From: Bimastos eiseni
Lineage: Eukaryota; Annelida; Clitellata; Crassiclitellata; Lumbricidae
Length of the DNA: 64,000 nucleotides
Assembly: GCA_959347315.1 (NCBI GenBank)
Contig: OY365808.1
Span: 993,447 to 1,057,446, forward strand
Direction: 5' to 3'
Shown here: positions 54,291 through 64,000 of the stretch, one piece after another
Numbering within the stretch: the stretch's first letter is position 1
Layout: every line of letters begins with the position of its first letter
Notes under the pieces: generated by a model
The model's input: the letters and a program-made list of their open reading frames with translations, nothing else
Told to the model about the DNA's origin: nothing
The model's database searches: none
Program-made: the position numbers and the translations under genes

Positions 54291-55640
54291 TTCTGTTCCC
54301 TCATCAGACCCAGATCACAACACAGTAGTGGAAAGAATCACACGAGAAACAATGCCACAGCTAAGGCAGCAGCCGAACGAGGTTTACTCAGTCCTTAATC
54401 GGTGATAGTCCAGTCGACTATAAGTACATGTAGCTCAGTCAGTCGCTAACTAATCAAGTCAGTCGCTTACTTAGCTACTCAATCCTTGAACTATTCAGTC
54501 GGAGACGGTCGCACATTGTCCACCCGCCACCTATTACTTTAACATTATATCGATCGCACAGTATTTCATATTCCTATCAATGGTTTTGTGTGTACTTTTC
54601 TATGTTATGATTTTCTGTGTATTGATACAAGACAGTAGTTAGAGTAACAGGACAAGGGAAGAGTTGGTGGAATATTGGAAAGAACCTTCAAACTTGTAAA
54701 TAAGCAGAGGTTTAATGGAGTTGCTGTAAATTCGTCTCGTTCCAGGCGTGCTATGATTACTGCAGATGGATACTCTTGGGTGCGTTTATGAATAATACCA
54801 TACGTGACCCAATTCGGATATGATAAAATCATTCCGTGAGAACCTCTGCTCATCATATACACTTGAAACTCATTGCAACCAAGCAAAGTAAGACGACAGA
54901 AGGTAAAATACGATTAGATTGAAATGAGATTTAAAAAAAAATAAAAACTAAAGGAAAATAACATAACCCATCTAATTGTAATTTTAATTCAGACTTAATT
55001 TTTGTGCGAGCATTTCAAGAAGATCTCAAATCGATCAAAAGCGAGCTCTAAAAGAAATGTGCTAAACTGAGATATTACTGCTACTTATATGTATTTCTGA
55101 GATTCATTCTAACCTGATTCAGTGATCTGATTGGCGGAAAAGATTAAAGGACAAATCTGAGCAACAGTGGATGTGACCAACTGAATACACGTCGAGTGGA
55201 TAGGCAACACTGTGTCTGCTTGCTTTGATTGGTTGCTTCAATAAAAGATTGTATATATGATGCGCCTGCTACTATTGGTTGACAGGCAACTTACCAGAAT
55301 TTGCAGTTAGATGATTGGGTTGCAACCGGTCAAGGGAGATCTCGCTAAGCTCTACAACGTCATCAGACATTGCAATGCGGACGTGATTGGCCTGACTGCT
55401 TCAACAATCATAATGTTGATGACGTCATAGAATGATCGACGTAATATGCGAGATCTCAATAATCATGATTAACTCTGTAAGCGTAGCCGCCTCCATGCTT
55501 CTGGAGACCATTTGGTTCAAATTTACGTGCAGTGCAAGTCATCCACCCATCTTGTATTCATTCTATTCAATCTTCGTTTAGCTTTGTTGAAAACCGATAA
55601 TGTCGTAAAAACCTCACATTCACCGTCTCCAGAGTCCTGT
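54291..55640. other. gene-free stretch with a CCAAT-box cluster
   Basis: Nothing coding recognised. Between 55130 and 55395 at least four ATTGG words occur (TGATTGGCGG, TGATTGGTTG, TATTGGTTGA, TGATTGGCCT), comparable to the cluster at 14855. Confidence 0.4.
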
Positions 55641-55659
55641 GTCTCTGTGTGATTCATGC

Positions 55660-56030
55660 TAAAAGTTGCGTCAGCTCCACACTGTTACTCGCTCGATAGC
55701 TCCAGACGCCACCGCTACACTTGTCCACTCCTTCATCAAATTACTGCTGCTCACTCTATGTAGGCCTTCAAACTGGGCAGTTGTGGTACCTGGACCGGGT
55801 CCTGCGTTCTGCTGCACGTCTTGTCGATCGCATTTCGAAATGTATCCACATCTCCGGTTAGATGCTGGATGCGCTCCCCTAGCCACTCCTCCAGCAGCGA
55901 TTCTCGTACCCCATCATCGCTCTGGTCTGGTAGTCCTTGCCTCCTTGCCAGGTCTCGTCTACGCCGATCTTCGCAAACTCTGACACTCATCTTTTAGTGC
56001 ATCGGGTTGGGCTAATTGCCGCTGCAGTTT
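55660..56030 (+). pseudogene. CR1/Jockey-type LINE C-terminal remnant
   Basis: Frames joined across stops read LYVGLQTGQLWYLDRVLRSA, then ARLVDRISKCIHIS, LDALP, LQQRFSYPIIALVW. This resembles the post-reverse-transcriptase segment (GLPxxxLxxLDRVLRSAARL...LHWLPVxQRIxFRIxxLVW) of CR1-like LINEs. It differs from the remnant at 53560, so they are two separate insertions. Confidence 0.65.
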
Positions 56031-58200
56031 CAATCAATAACTTCAGATATAGGCTTAATTATTATGTCGTTAGACTTAATTTAACTTACCACTGATCTGC
56101 ATTCGGAAGTAATCGACGGTAACCACATTAGCTACATTAACGACGCAATAAAATCAAAGTTAATTTGAAGTAAACACTGCTTCGACGTATGAGCGTTGAC
56201 GAAGCAATGTGCTGTGTTTATTGAACCTACAATAATAATTATGATTGCTATTATTATTTTAGCTTATTTACCATTTAACACTGCTATCTAGTGAGTAAAT
56301 AAAACTACTTTCCTTTAAATCCAATAATTGATTGCCTAAAATAAGACGCAGCTGACAATTGATTAATGTAATTATACTTTTAGACACCTTTATTAAAGGA
56401 GGTATTGATAGGATACTTTATAAGTATTGCGACGCTTATAAGATATAGTTGAGAGTAGACGGGTTGATAGCTACACATTCTGAGGATAGGCCCTATGGTC
56501 CAGTGAATGCACAATTGCATTTGAGGAGGAATGTGTAGCGGTTCCCCGGCTCCCAACTTTTGCAAAGCTTCCGTTTTGACGTTTCAATTTCTTGTTGAAG
56601 AAGGCTTCGATTTTTCTGTCCAACAGTAATCATTGATGGACAAAGATAGCGCTGCTGAAATTAATACTAGAGGAACTTTCTGCTGAAGAGGTATTGCATG
56701 GGTTACAACAAAGTGCCTGTTTTGTCCTTTCTCAAGACGAATTTCTTTTTTATGGAAGCGATTGGTGTGCGCTGAGAGAGGCGCTATATAAATAAAGAGA
56801 TTTAATACAATGCAATATATGATGGCTACCGTACCTGACTTCAAGGAGAGTAGGCCAACACTTCTACCAATGTCCATCAACTTCCAATCCCTTTCACCAT
56901 CTATTAACCTCTGCCTCTTCCTCGTCCCATTCTCTTTCTTTCTGTTCTCATGGATACTCTCCATCTGTTATCCAGCTATCACCATCCATTGCATTCTTAT
57001 TCCATTCCCATGCTAATCCCCTCATCTTTCCCTCTTCCCCTTCACTACCCTCACAATTTTTATCCACCTTCCTCTCATTCATTCCTCAGCTGCCCATCCT
57101 CTCCGACTTCAACACTTCGTCCCATTTCCATGCTCCTCGCTTATTACTCCCATCCTCATTAGCCCTTCCTTCCGTTTTAATCCTCGCCCATCTTCCATTC
57201 TCCACCACTCCTCATCATCCTCTGCCCTCCCCATTATTATAGTGATCCGTTAACATACCCGGTTTAAGGCCTTATATATGTCGTTAGTTGAGGACTACGT
57301 ACGGTTGCAATAGACTCACATTACATTATAATATTTATATATAAAAGTTGTACAATTAACGACTCCTTGATTGGCGTACGCTCTAGGCAGCATATCTCAC
57401 CTGGGCCTGCAAATAGTCCAACGGGGTTAGGGAGAGGTCACTGGGCTACAAGGCGGTCAAAGTTGTCATTGAGTTGAGTGACTGCTGTCATCGTAATTCG
57501 GTGAAAGTCGATCGTATTGTCGAGAGACATAATAGGTATTTCAGTCAATATTTGTTCATTTCAACTTTACCGGTCGAGGGTCCTTCAACTCATCAAATCC
57601 TTCAGATTTTACTACGACCGAGATTCCCATCAATCCATCTTACCAACTGTCCAAGTCCAACTTGCCGCTAGATTATCTTACCACAAGTCTATCTTGCAAT
57701 GAGTCTATCATACCATCAGTCAAATTTGCCACCAGTCAATATTGCCTTTAGCTAGCCTACTCAGACAATCGTCGTAAATTAGCGCTTATAAATATGATCG
57801 CCTTGCATTCATGCATTGCTGCCAGAGCATTCAGGGTCTCTTTATAATGCCCTCCCAATGACGCACAGGGTGACTAGACCTATTAGACCTCATCCCGCTG
57901 TCTAGGCCTAACCGCCAACTTGCCTACGTTCAGAGGGGCGATCCCGGGGGTCGAGGGAGACATGTCCCCACCAGGCCCTCATCTTTTACAGAGAGACGGC
58001 ACGTTATACGTCTGTCCCCCACATTTCTTACCCCTCTTATTGGGTGTCCTCCCACCTGTCAAACGAGATCGCCGCTTCTGCCTTCGCTCATTCCCGGAGG
58101 GCGGGAAACAGATCCTATAAGTCACCCACTGGGAAGATAACAATCGACAGTAACTACCCTCATCGGCACTTCAAAGTCATTTACCCCGCAATTAGCTCTC
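56031..58200. other. gene-free stretch
   Basis: A SINE-type tail GAGAGAGGCGCTATATAAAT occurs at about 56775-56795. 56870-57240 is strongly pyrimidine-rich. 57925-58110 contains GGGGGTCGAGGGAGACATGT and GTCCCCACCAGG, typical of a G/C-rich DNA element, but no ends were identified. Confidence 0.4.
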
Positions 58201-58206
58201 AGACAA

Positions 58207-58262
58207 ACAGCCAGACAGACAGACAGACAGATAGACAGACACAGACACAGACACAGACATAG
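58207..58262. repeat. (GACA)n/(ACAGAC)n simple repeat
   Basis: Short microsatellite. CA-rich degenerate repeats continue to about 58460. Confidence 0.88.
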
Positions 58263-58844
58263 ACTAATACTCCAACAGACATAGAAACACTGACACAAAT
58301 TGATTGACACTGACACACGGACAGACACAGTTGCACAGCCATACCCATGCACACAGTGCACTTCGGAACAGAGAAACGCACGCTCACAGAAAACATACTC
58401 AACCGATCACACACAGCGACATGCATACATACCCAAACAGACACGCACATTCATACCCCATACCCCATACCCACCACCTACCACTGCACCCTTTTCCTCA
58501 ATAGCCCCACTTGCGATCGGGTGACACGCGTGACTGCTCATCGGCTTCCCCGACAAAGAACGCCCCTCTGAGAGCGCAGAGGTGATGAATTCGTAAAATG
58601 GGTGATGATAATGGAACACCACCTGTCCATTCATCACGGATCCAATCATCTCAGGTGTTATTTGGAAACGCAATTCAAAGACCCTCTTCCGGACCGGATC
58701 TTCGGTCCTTTGTTATCCCGTAATTACACCCTCATCTTCCTAGGAGATCCAATACAGTCTTCAGGGGTGTTTGAGTCAACCCCTTGCTCATCCTCTAACC
58801 CCTCAGCTATGCTATGCAACTGAAAGCTCACATATGGGGAGGGG

Positions 58845-58910
58845 CCGCAGGGTAATGGATATCATAATGAGGCACCGAGCTGAGGAACCGAGTTCGATAC
58901 CCGTATCCCC
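58845..58910 (+). repeat. possible tRNA-like SINE head
   Basis: Contains a B-box-like GAGTTCGATACCC about 35 bp after GGCCGCAGGGTAATGGATAT. No second copy in the window, so this rests on the pol III box alone. A G-rich block (GTAACAAGG...GGGGGGGGGGGG) lies at 59110-59210. Confidence 0.35.
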
Positions 58911-59978
58911 GTGATGTTGACTTGTCCTTCTTTCGCTAGGTGGCAGCGTTAGTAAAATTAGTTGTATAATGTAGGCTAGTGGTGTCTTGCATGTTAGCCA
59001 AATTCGAGACCTGTAATAACGAATATTATTATTAGTATTATTTTTATTATTGGTGTTATTTTCTTGTCCTGAAGTCCCCAGGAACTTCAACATTATTATA
59101 GCATCTGGAACGACCAGAGGTGTAACAAGGTTTTGAAAAGTGGGGGGCTCCTACTTTTTGAATTTTGCCCCCACCCCAGAAATTTGAAAAATTGGGGGGG
59201 GGGGGGCACAAATTATCTTAACAAAAAATCCATTGGATAAATATAAAAAGGAACCGATTTGGGAGGCACATGGGAGGCGCTGAGCACTAAAACTGGGGGA
59301 GGGCCTTTGCCCCACGACTACCTCTCCTCGACGAGCGCAGACATGCTAATATGATTATCTATATATATCTATGCGTCTGTCTATCTGTCTATCTTTTCCC
59401 ATATTGTTATTACAGTGGTAACTATTTACAATACATAATATAATCAAGCAATAAAAGGTCATAATTATAGATTTACAGCCAGAGAGGCCATTTCCGACGT
59501 CACAGGTCGTAGAAACTGGTGAAATGCACCGTGAAAGAACTCACAGAAAAACTAACAGATTTCTTGTTTAGATTTGCAAATAAAGAACTGTAAAGACATG
59601 ATTAAACCTTGTCAGGACCAATGACTATCATAGTTCAGAGACAATTGTTTTCACTCAGCAGACTTTTTTGGATATCTCTCAGTCTACTCTTTCCATCTGA
59701 GCTTCTTGATAGCGTTATGGTTGCACTGTTTTGTGATAGTTAACAACGTCGTCGTTAGATGGCGGCACATGGTTAACAATTGATTACATAGGCTCAGATG
59801 GGAAACAGAGTTTTTTAATATTCTATTGTGCTATAATGACATGTGACTTACTTATAAAATGCATTATATTGTATACTTTCATATTTCGAAGGCATTTTTC
59901 TGTGAATGACCGAATTAAATAGTTATTACCGTTAGTAAGATTTGTCATTGAAAACTTTTTTTAGATGCCCAGACACGC

Positions 59979-59985
59979 TATAAAA
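59979..59985 (+). promoter_or_regulatory. TATA box upstream of the U2-like sequence
   Basis: TATAAAA placed 29 to 23 bases before the position corresponding to U2 nucleotide 1. Sea urchin U2 genes are reported to need a TATA sequence at about this position, so the spacing suggests genuine upstream promoter DNA rather than a retroposed copy. Confidence 0.45.
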
Positions 59986-60007
59986 CACCTTTGGCTATAA
60001 CGCAGTT

Positions 60008-60069
60008 TTCACTTTTCGGCCTTTTGGCTAAGATCAAAGTGCTTACTTGTCAGCTTAATATCTGATACG
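60008..60069 (+). ncRNA. divergent U2 snRNA 5' domain (probable pseudogene or chimera)
   Basis: TTTTCGGCCTTTTGGCTAAG, then ATCAA, matches the conserved 5' stem-loop I of U2 snRNA, and CAGCTTAATATCTGATACGT matches stem-loop IIa. Between them the normal 17-nt region with the branch-point-binding GUAGUA is replaced by a shorter AGTGCTTACTT, so it could not pair with branch points. From about 60070 the sequence is unrelated to U2: no stem IIb, Sm site or stems III-IV were found. The 280 bp that follow contain small perfect hairpins (GATCAG...CTGATC near 60125; GGGGAC...GTCCCC near 60188). Confidence 0.65.
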
Positions 60070-60435
60070 TACGTTAACCTTGGTTGCGTGACGCCGATGT
60101 TACTGGCTCTCGACCTAGGCTGGTGATCAGATTAATCCCTGATCCGCTATCCCTGGTTTTAGTACGTTGTTGGCGTTGAGAAGACGGGGACTCCACAGTG
60201 GTCCCCACTGAGGGAGTAATTTCAAAACAAAAATAGAACAGCCTAGGCCTACTACGTTCCGGGCGTGCTGGTTCGTAACATTCCCTTCTGGGAATCTCTG
60301 CAGAATGGGTCTTCGGCTGTTTGCTTGGGTGCTCAAAGGAAGAAAGGTTAGAACTTGAATAAAAACAGCCGATCAGCCAAAAAACACAAGTTATTACAAA
60401 GCAGAAGCTTGACAGGTAGTGTTAGACTGTAAGGC

Positions 60436-60520
60436 AGTGCTGTCAAACACGCGGATCGCATGCGGCCCGTGGGTGGATTTTAAGTGCGGGCTTGCAGAAT
60501 TAGCAATTTTAAAAAATAAA
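60436..60520 (+). mobile_element. hAT terminus-like fragment
   Basis: CAGTGCTGTCAAACACGCGG followed by GCATGCGGCCCGTGGG resembles the 'GCGGCCCGCGGGCC' type of hAT end seen at 25632. No partner terminus found. Confidence 0.45.
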
Positions 60521-61027
60521 GTAAAGACAAGTCACTTGCCTATTTTCATACTTTGCTCATCAACATGATCATTGTCATTATGTCATTGCCATCTCTATCC
60601 TCAAAAATAATCACCATGAACATCGATCGTCGCCGTACCTATAGTTTATTTTGTTACGGTCGGTATATCACCAGTTTGCATTGCCACATCCACATGGTAG
60701 GCCTAGAGCTGATCCGAATTCAGACCAAATGTCAGGTTCCCCATTAAATTCTAACAGCGCTTCGTAGGGTGTTGTAGTGCGATGGTACAGCAGGCCCCCG
60801 ATTTACGCCCTAGAAACACATTCCTTAATACTCAGAAATTTTCAAAACAAAATAGGTCATGGCGATGTCCATGACATCAGGATGCCGGGGTTTTCGGGTT
60901 TCCCGATTTCCATTTCCCCGATAAACCACTTAACAGCGGGAGAAGCAGTGGAGATTGTGGTGGTGGTAGTAGTATCATAGTAGACGTATCGTAATCGTAA
61001 TCTCCAAATTTCTAAAACTACACTTGA

Positions 61028-61125
61028 AAGCTAAGCGCAGGGCTCCAGCTTATTCGCGAGCGCTGCGTCAAATCGAAAGGGTTGTCCAAAATATAGTCCG
61101 TGGGAGGTCAAAGTTCGGTTTCCAG
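61028..61125 (+). repeat. family J dispersed repeat
   Basis: GAAAGCTAAGCGCAGGGCTC, CAGCTTATTCGCGAGCGCTG, CGTCAAATCGAAAGG, GGTCAAAGTTCGG. Confidence 0.55.
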
Positions 61126-61565
61126 GAGGTTAGCAGGGTATATGACGTCATTTGTTCATGGACATAATAATTAGTTAGTCAAGGTAAACGCTAATCCAAA
61201 CTAACTTCAAGCGATAAAGGTATTCACAAAATAAGTGCGCATTTACCTATTTGCGAGTCCTAGATTTTTTCCATTTCCAAGGTCAAAAATTCATGAAAGC
61301 AATTTGACCTGTGTTCTAGAACTAGCATTATTCTAAGGCCTGCACTTTCTATGGCACTTTCTGTAGCCAAATCTTACTGTTCCTTATTGGTTCACGTGTC
61401 AACGGGAAAGCAATGAGATTTCGGAACACAGACGACATGCTGTAAGGTTAGTGGATGCAGTGGATACTCCAGCGATATGCGTAGATGCATGCGCTCATAT
61501 CTGGGCACAACAAATGTAAAATAGTTACCACCGACGCTATATGTATAATATCGACTTCATGCATT

Positions 61566-61640
61566 ATGGCAGTGCCAGTCCAAAGCCTGGATAAAGGAGG
61601 AGGAGGGCGACGCTATTGGTCTTTCTAATTACATCATTAA
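61566..61640 (+). repeat. family A dispersed repeat
   Basis: GGCAGTGCCAGTCCAAAGCC, TGGATAAAGGAGGAGGAGGG, CGACGCTATTGG. First of four copies within 1.7 kb. Confidence 0.65.
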
Positions 61641-61832
61641 AACTAGACGACAATTTTACGAACTGTTTTCGAACATCCAACTCTCAAGCTGCATTATTGC
61701 ATAGGTCTATGCAAACGGTTGCTATAGTATACACACTATACAACTGAAATTTGATGTCGCTCTTCTTCCAACACTATTTTTTTCCACAGTGCACACGCCT
61801 CGACGACGCAACTGCAGTTGTAATGCAGAGCA

Positions 61833-61957
61833 ATTATTGTGCGCGAAGGACTTGCTCAAGGCCCCTACGCAGTGACTCCTCGGACGAGGGTCAAACCCGC
61901 ACACACGGTGCACACTCAGCGTTACGGTTCTAACCAATCGGCCACCGTGTCACACAA
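61833..61957 (-). repeat. tRNA-derived SINE head
   Basis: On the minus strand, A box TGGCCGATTGGTTAGAAC and B box GGGTTTGACCC are about 45 bp apart, as in a tRNA-type pol III promoter. They are followed by a body containing CCTTGAGCAAGTCC. Not a functional tRNA, because no acceptor stem closes. Confidence 0.65.
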
Positions 61958-61969
61958 TATAATGTTGCA

Positions 61970-62048
61970 AATCCCAAGCCTGCATAATGACGGAGGACGA
62001 CATTAATGATCATTATAATCACACAGCGTCTTTAAACTGAAACTATCT
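61970..62048 (+). repeat. family A dispersed repeat
   Basis: AATCCCAAGCCTGCATAATG, ACGGAGGACGACATTAATGA, CACAGCGTCTTTAAACTGAA. Confidence 0.6.
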
Positions 62049-62079
62049 GACTGACTGTATTCAAACTACATCACTGCTT

Positions 62080-62172
62080 GTACCCTGTAAGTGCCAGTCT
62101 CAAGCCCGGATAAAGCAGGAGGTGTCGTTAATGATCTAAGTTTTCAAACATTGTCATTGAGCTGAAAATAGG
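62080..62172 (+). repeat. family A dispersed repeat
   Basis: CACTGCTTGTACCCTGTAAG, TGCCAGTCTCAAGCCCGGAT, AAAGCAGGAGG, with a diverged 3' part. It follows the previous copy after about 30 bp in the same orientation. Confidence 0.6.
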
Positions 62173-62330
62173 GTGTACGTTAAAAACCGCAATCTCAAAA
62201 CAGCGACTCTTTCAAAATGGAGATCATCAAAACAGCGATTTATAATTCACGGAAGATTTGTAAGTTGTTTTTGAATGCATATAAATTGTTCAAAATTTGA
62301 AGAATCCATGTACATTCAGAAACAAGTTTT

Positions 62331-62371
62331 CTAATGTAATTGTTAATATTTAGTATTAACAATTACATTAG
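62331..62371. repeat. perfect 18-bp inverted repeat
   Basis: CTAATGTAATTGTTAATA at 62331-62348, loop TTTAG, and its exact complement at 62354-62371. The strong hairpin is too short for a usual pre-miRNA. The rest of 62172-63000 has no recognised gene. Confidence 0.95.
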
Positions 62372-63005
62372 TATATTTATTTCGAAGGATAAATCGTTGT
62401 TACATGTTAAGTGGGTCGACGCATTTTAGCATATCGTTCCATCGTTTTTCTATGCAATTATATATGGCATTTCAATTAATGCAAGTTTTATTATCATCAA
62501 AGAAACTTCTAGTTTCACAATAAACTATTTTTTAATATGCGACAATGTGTGCCTAAATCTTGTGGAATGTTGTGTTCTCGACATTTCAGCATACAGCCTA
62601 GTTTCGAACTTGGCGTGAAATTGATTCCCAAAGAAAAGTTGATCTTGTTTACTAGTTTGACGATATTAGAACTCCTCCACTCTTCGCAAACAAGATGTGC
62701 CAATCCCACGAATGGAGAAACGAGGATGACGACGTCAGCGACATGTTGTTTTAAGCCAGGAACATTCTAATACACCAGCGTTGCCCCAACGCAATAAAAA
62801 TTCAGGGTCGACAAAATCCCTATATTTAACATTTTATCTATTTGATCTTAAATAAATTAAAAGGTAATTAGGTTACACGCTGCTACAAGCAGTCAGTCAC
62901 TCTCCCGGGAGCTAAGCATCACCAAAATACAAGAACTTTGTATAGATTCTTTCATTATTATTTCTTATCAATGATATTGATTAGTATTTGGAAAATTAAT
63001 GTGGA

Positions 63006-63092
63006 TTGATGGATCATTGGTTTAACGACAGCTTTTGACAACAGAGGCCGTTGCCTTCGATAGAAATTCGCTTGGCACATTACAGCGTTGGT
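63006..63092 (-). repeat. family B dispersed repeat, reverse copy
   Basis: On the minus strand: TGCCAAGCGAATTTCTATCG, AAGGCAACGGCCTCTGTTGT, CAAAAGCTGTCGTTAAACCA, ATGGATCCATCA-type end. It lies immediately beside a family A copy in the same orientation. Confidence 0.68.
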
Positions 63093-63097
63093 GGTAG

Positions 63098-63208
63098 TGT
63101 CAGTTTTAACGACACTGCGTGTCACTGGTAACAAAAACTATTAGCGCAACCTTCCTCCTTTATTCAGGCTTGGGACTGGCACTGCCTGAGTTCTCGCAGC
63201 GGCGGAGT
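63098..63208 (-). repeat. family A dispersed repeat, reverse copy
   Basis: On the minus strand: CAGGCAGTGCCAGTCCCAAG, CCTGAATAAAGGAGGAAGGT, TGCGCTAATAG, then CGCAGTGTCGTTAAAACTGA. Confidence 0.7.
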
Positions 63209-63606
63209 TCACACATTTTATAGCACATGAAGAAGAAGTATTAAAAAATAACTGGATTACGGGGGGGAACGGTGTGGAAAACGCTGTACCAGACAATCGA
63301 GTAACATTATATCACTTTCTGTAAAGAACACATAAGTTCACTCTTACCTGACAAAGACTCGATAAAATTCATCATGAAGACACATTTAGCTCCCTAGTAA
63401 CAAGCAGCTTTTGTTTTAGCTCAATTATCCATCCAAGATATTTAAATGTATTTTATGCATCGTTTAAGCACTGATCCAAAAGCTCTGGCTTCAGGTAGAA
63501 TATTAGATATCCAATCATTTTCTATGCAATCCGAAATTAAATCAATAATAAATGCGGTAATTAGCGAATGTAGGCTTACATAAAATTATCAATGTACACA
63601 TACATA

Positions 63607-63642
63607 GGCCATATGCCCATATGGGTATATGGGCATATGGCC
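63607..63642. repeat. perfect 16-bp palindrome with 4-nt loop
   Basis: GGCCATATGCCCATAT, loop GGGT, and the exact complement. A further CATATGGCC...GCCCATATATG echo follows. It can form a cruciform. Nothing coding in 63209-64000; a SINE tail GAGAGGCGCTATATAAAT is at about 63740-63760. Confidence 0.95.
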
Positions 63643-64000
63643 AAATGCCCATATATGATCAGCTCCTGTCAATCTAAGTATGAACCAAAGGCGCTACGTA
63701 AATTTATAAATGCAATACAACCATAACTGAATAGCTATTCTGAGAGAGGCGCTATATAAATCCGAAGATAAGAAACTATAACAGTAACTTAATTTGTGTT
63801 GGTTATCATCGCAGCACTTAATGCAGTTGAACTACAATGCGATAAGAAATTGTTGACCTCGTTTCAACGAATAGGAACCCAGTTCGTTATAGAGCATCCC
63901 GTTACTACCTCCTGAGGTGAGCAATTAATTTCGTGACGCAGCCATTCTGGCAAATGGCGATTGGCGTCTAGCTGTCATATGTCAGATGTAATTCCGCATA

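Noticed and set aside
60127..60336. 69-aa open frame within the U2-like chimera
   Set aside because: No homology recognised; it overlaps hairpin-rich sequence and is likely non-coding.
61833..61957. Functional tRNA gene
   Set aside because: A and B boxes are present, but the cloverleaf does not close and a SINE-like body follows.
62537..62770. Possible THAP domain end (LCSRHF motif)
   Set aside because: Only one short motif matches; the zinc-binding CxxC and AVPTIF parts are missing.

Overview
The window is animal nuclear DNA from an invertebrate. It has two intron-containing genes with consensus GT-AG introns, AT-rich intergenic DNA, many microsatellites ((AAT)n, (GACA)n, (GA)n), and a dense, varied load of LINEs, hAT, Tc1/mariner and Harbinger-like elements and short dispersed repeats. 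The gene content (synaptotagmin, NPAT) and the repeat styles (tRNA-headed SINEs, '...GCGCTATATAAAT' SINE tails, scattered TAGGCCT words) suggest a marine invertebrate, quite possibly a deuterostome. The species cannot be fixed from sequence alone.

Layout. 1-7324: intron or upstream DNA with two related Harbinger-like MITEs, short dispersed repeats and simple repeats. 7325-12770 (+): the last two coding exons of a synaptotagmin-7-like gene, together giving a complete C2B domain. They are split by a 5.0-kb intron that holds a full-length non-LTR retrotransposon with a 1007-aa ORF (zinc finger, reverse transcriptase, restriction-like endonuclease) and a 5'-truncated relative. Both are bounded on each side by (AAT)n. 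12771-33500: gene-free, with a 630-bp hAT element with an 8-bp target duplication (TSD), a degenerate CR1/Jockey-type LINE, a 115-bp identical duplication, a GC-rich tandem-repeat island, an RNase H-bearing LINE remnant, a third (AAT)n-tailed LINE 3' end, a GTF2IRD2/ZBED5-like hAT remnant, a 645-bp Tc1/mariner derivative with TA duplication, and an 855-bp hAT derivative with an 8-bp TSD. 33703-50425 (+): a complete 13-exon NPAT orthologue with a deduced length of 2248 aa. All exon phases join and the coding length is divisible by three. A perfect NRF-1 site lies about 146 bp upstream of the ATG. Its introns hold an RTE-like LINE fragment, SINEs and a 497-bp hAT MITE with a perfect 8-bp TSD. 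50426-64000: gene-poor, with degenerate hAT and LINE coding remnants, SINEs, perfect hairpins and a divergent U2 snRNA 5' domain at 60008 preceded by a TATA box at about -29 and followed by non-U2 sequence.

The two genes are functionally unrelated: calcium-triggered exocytosis, and S-phase activation of histone genes at the histone locus body. They appear to be neighbours by chance, and most of the rest is transposon history. The points most worth following up are the nested (AAT)n-flanked retrotransposons in the synaptotagmin intron, the chimeric U2-like locus, several small DNA transposons whose exact ends and TSDs can be read directly, and the unusually long NPAT.
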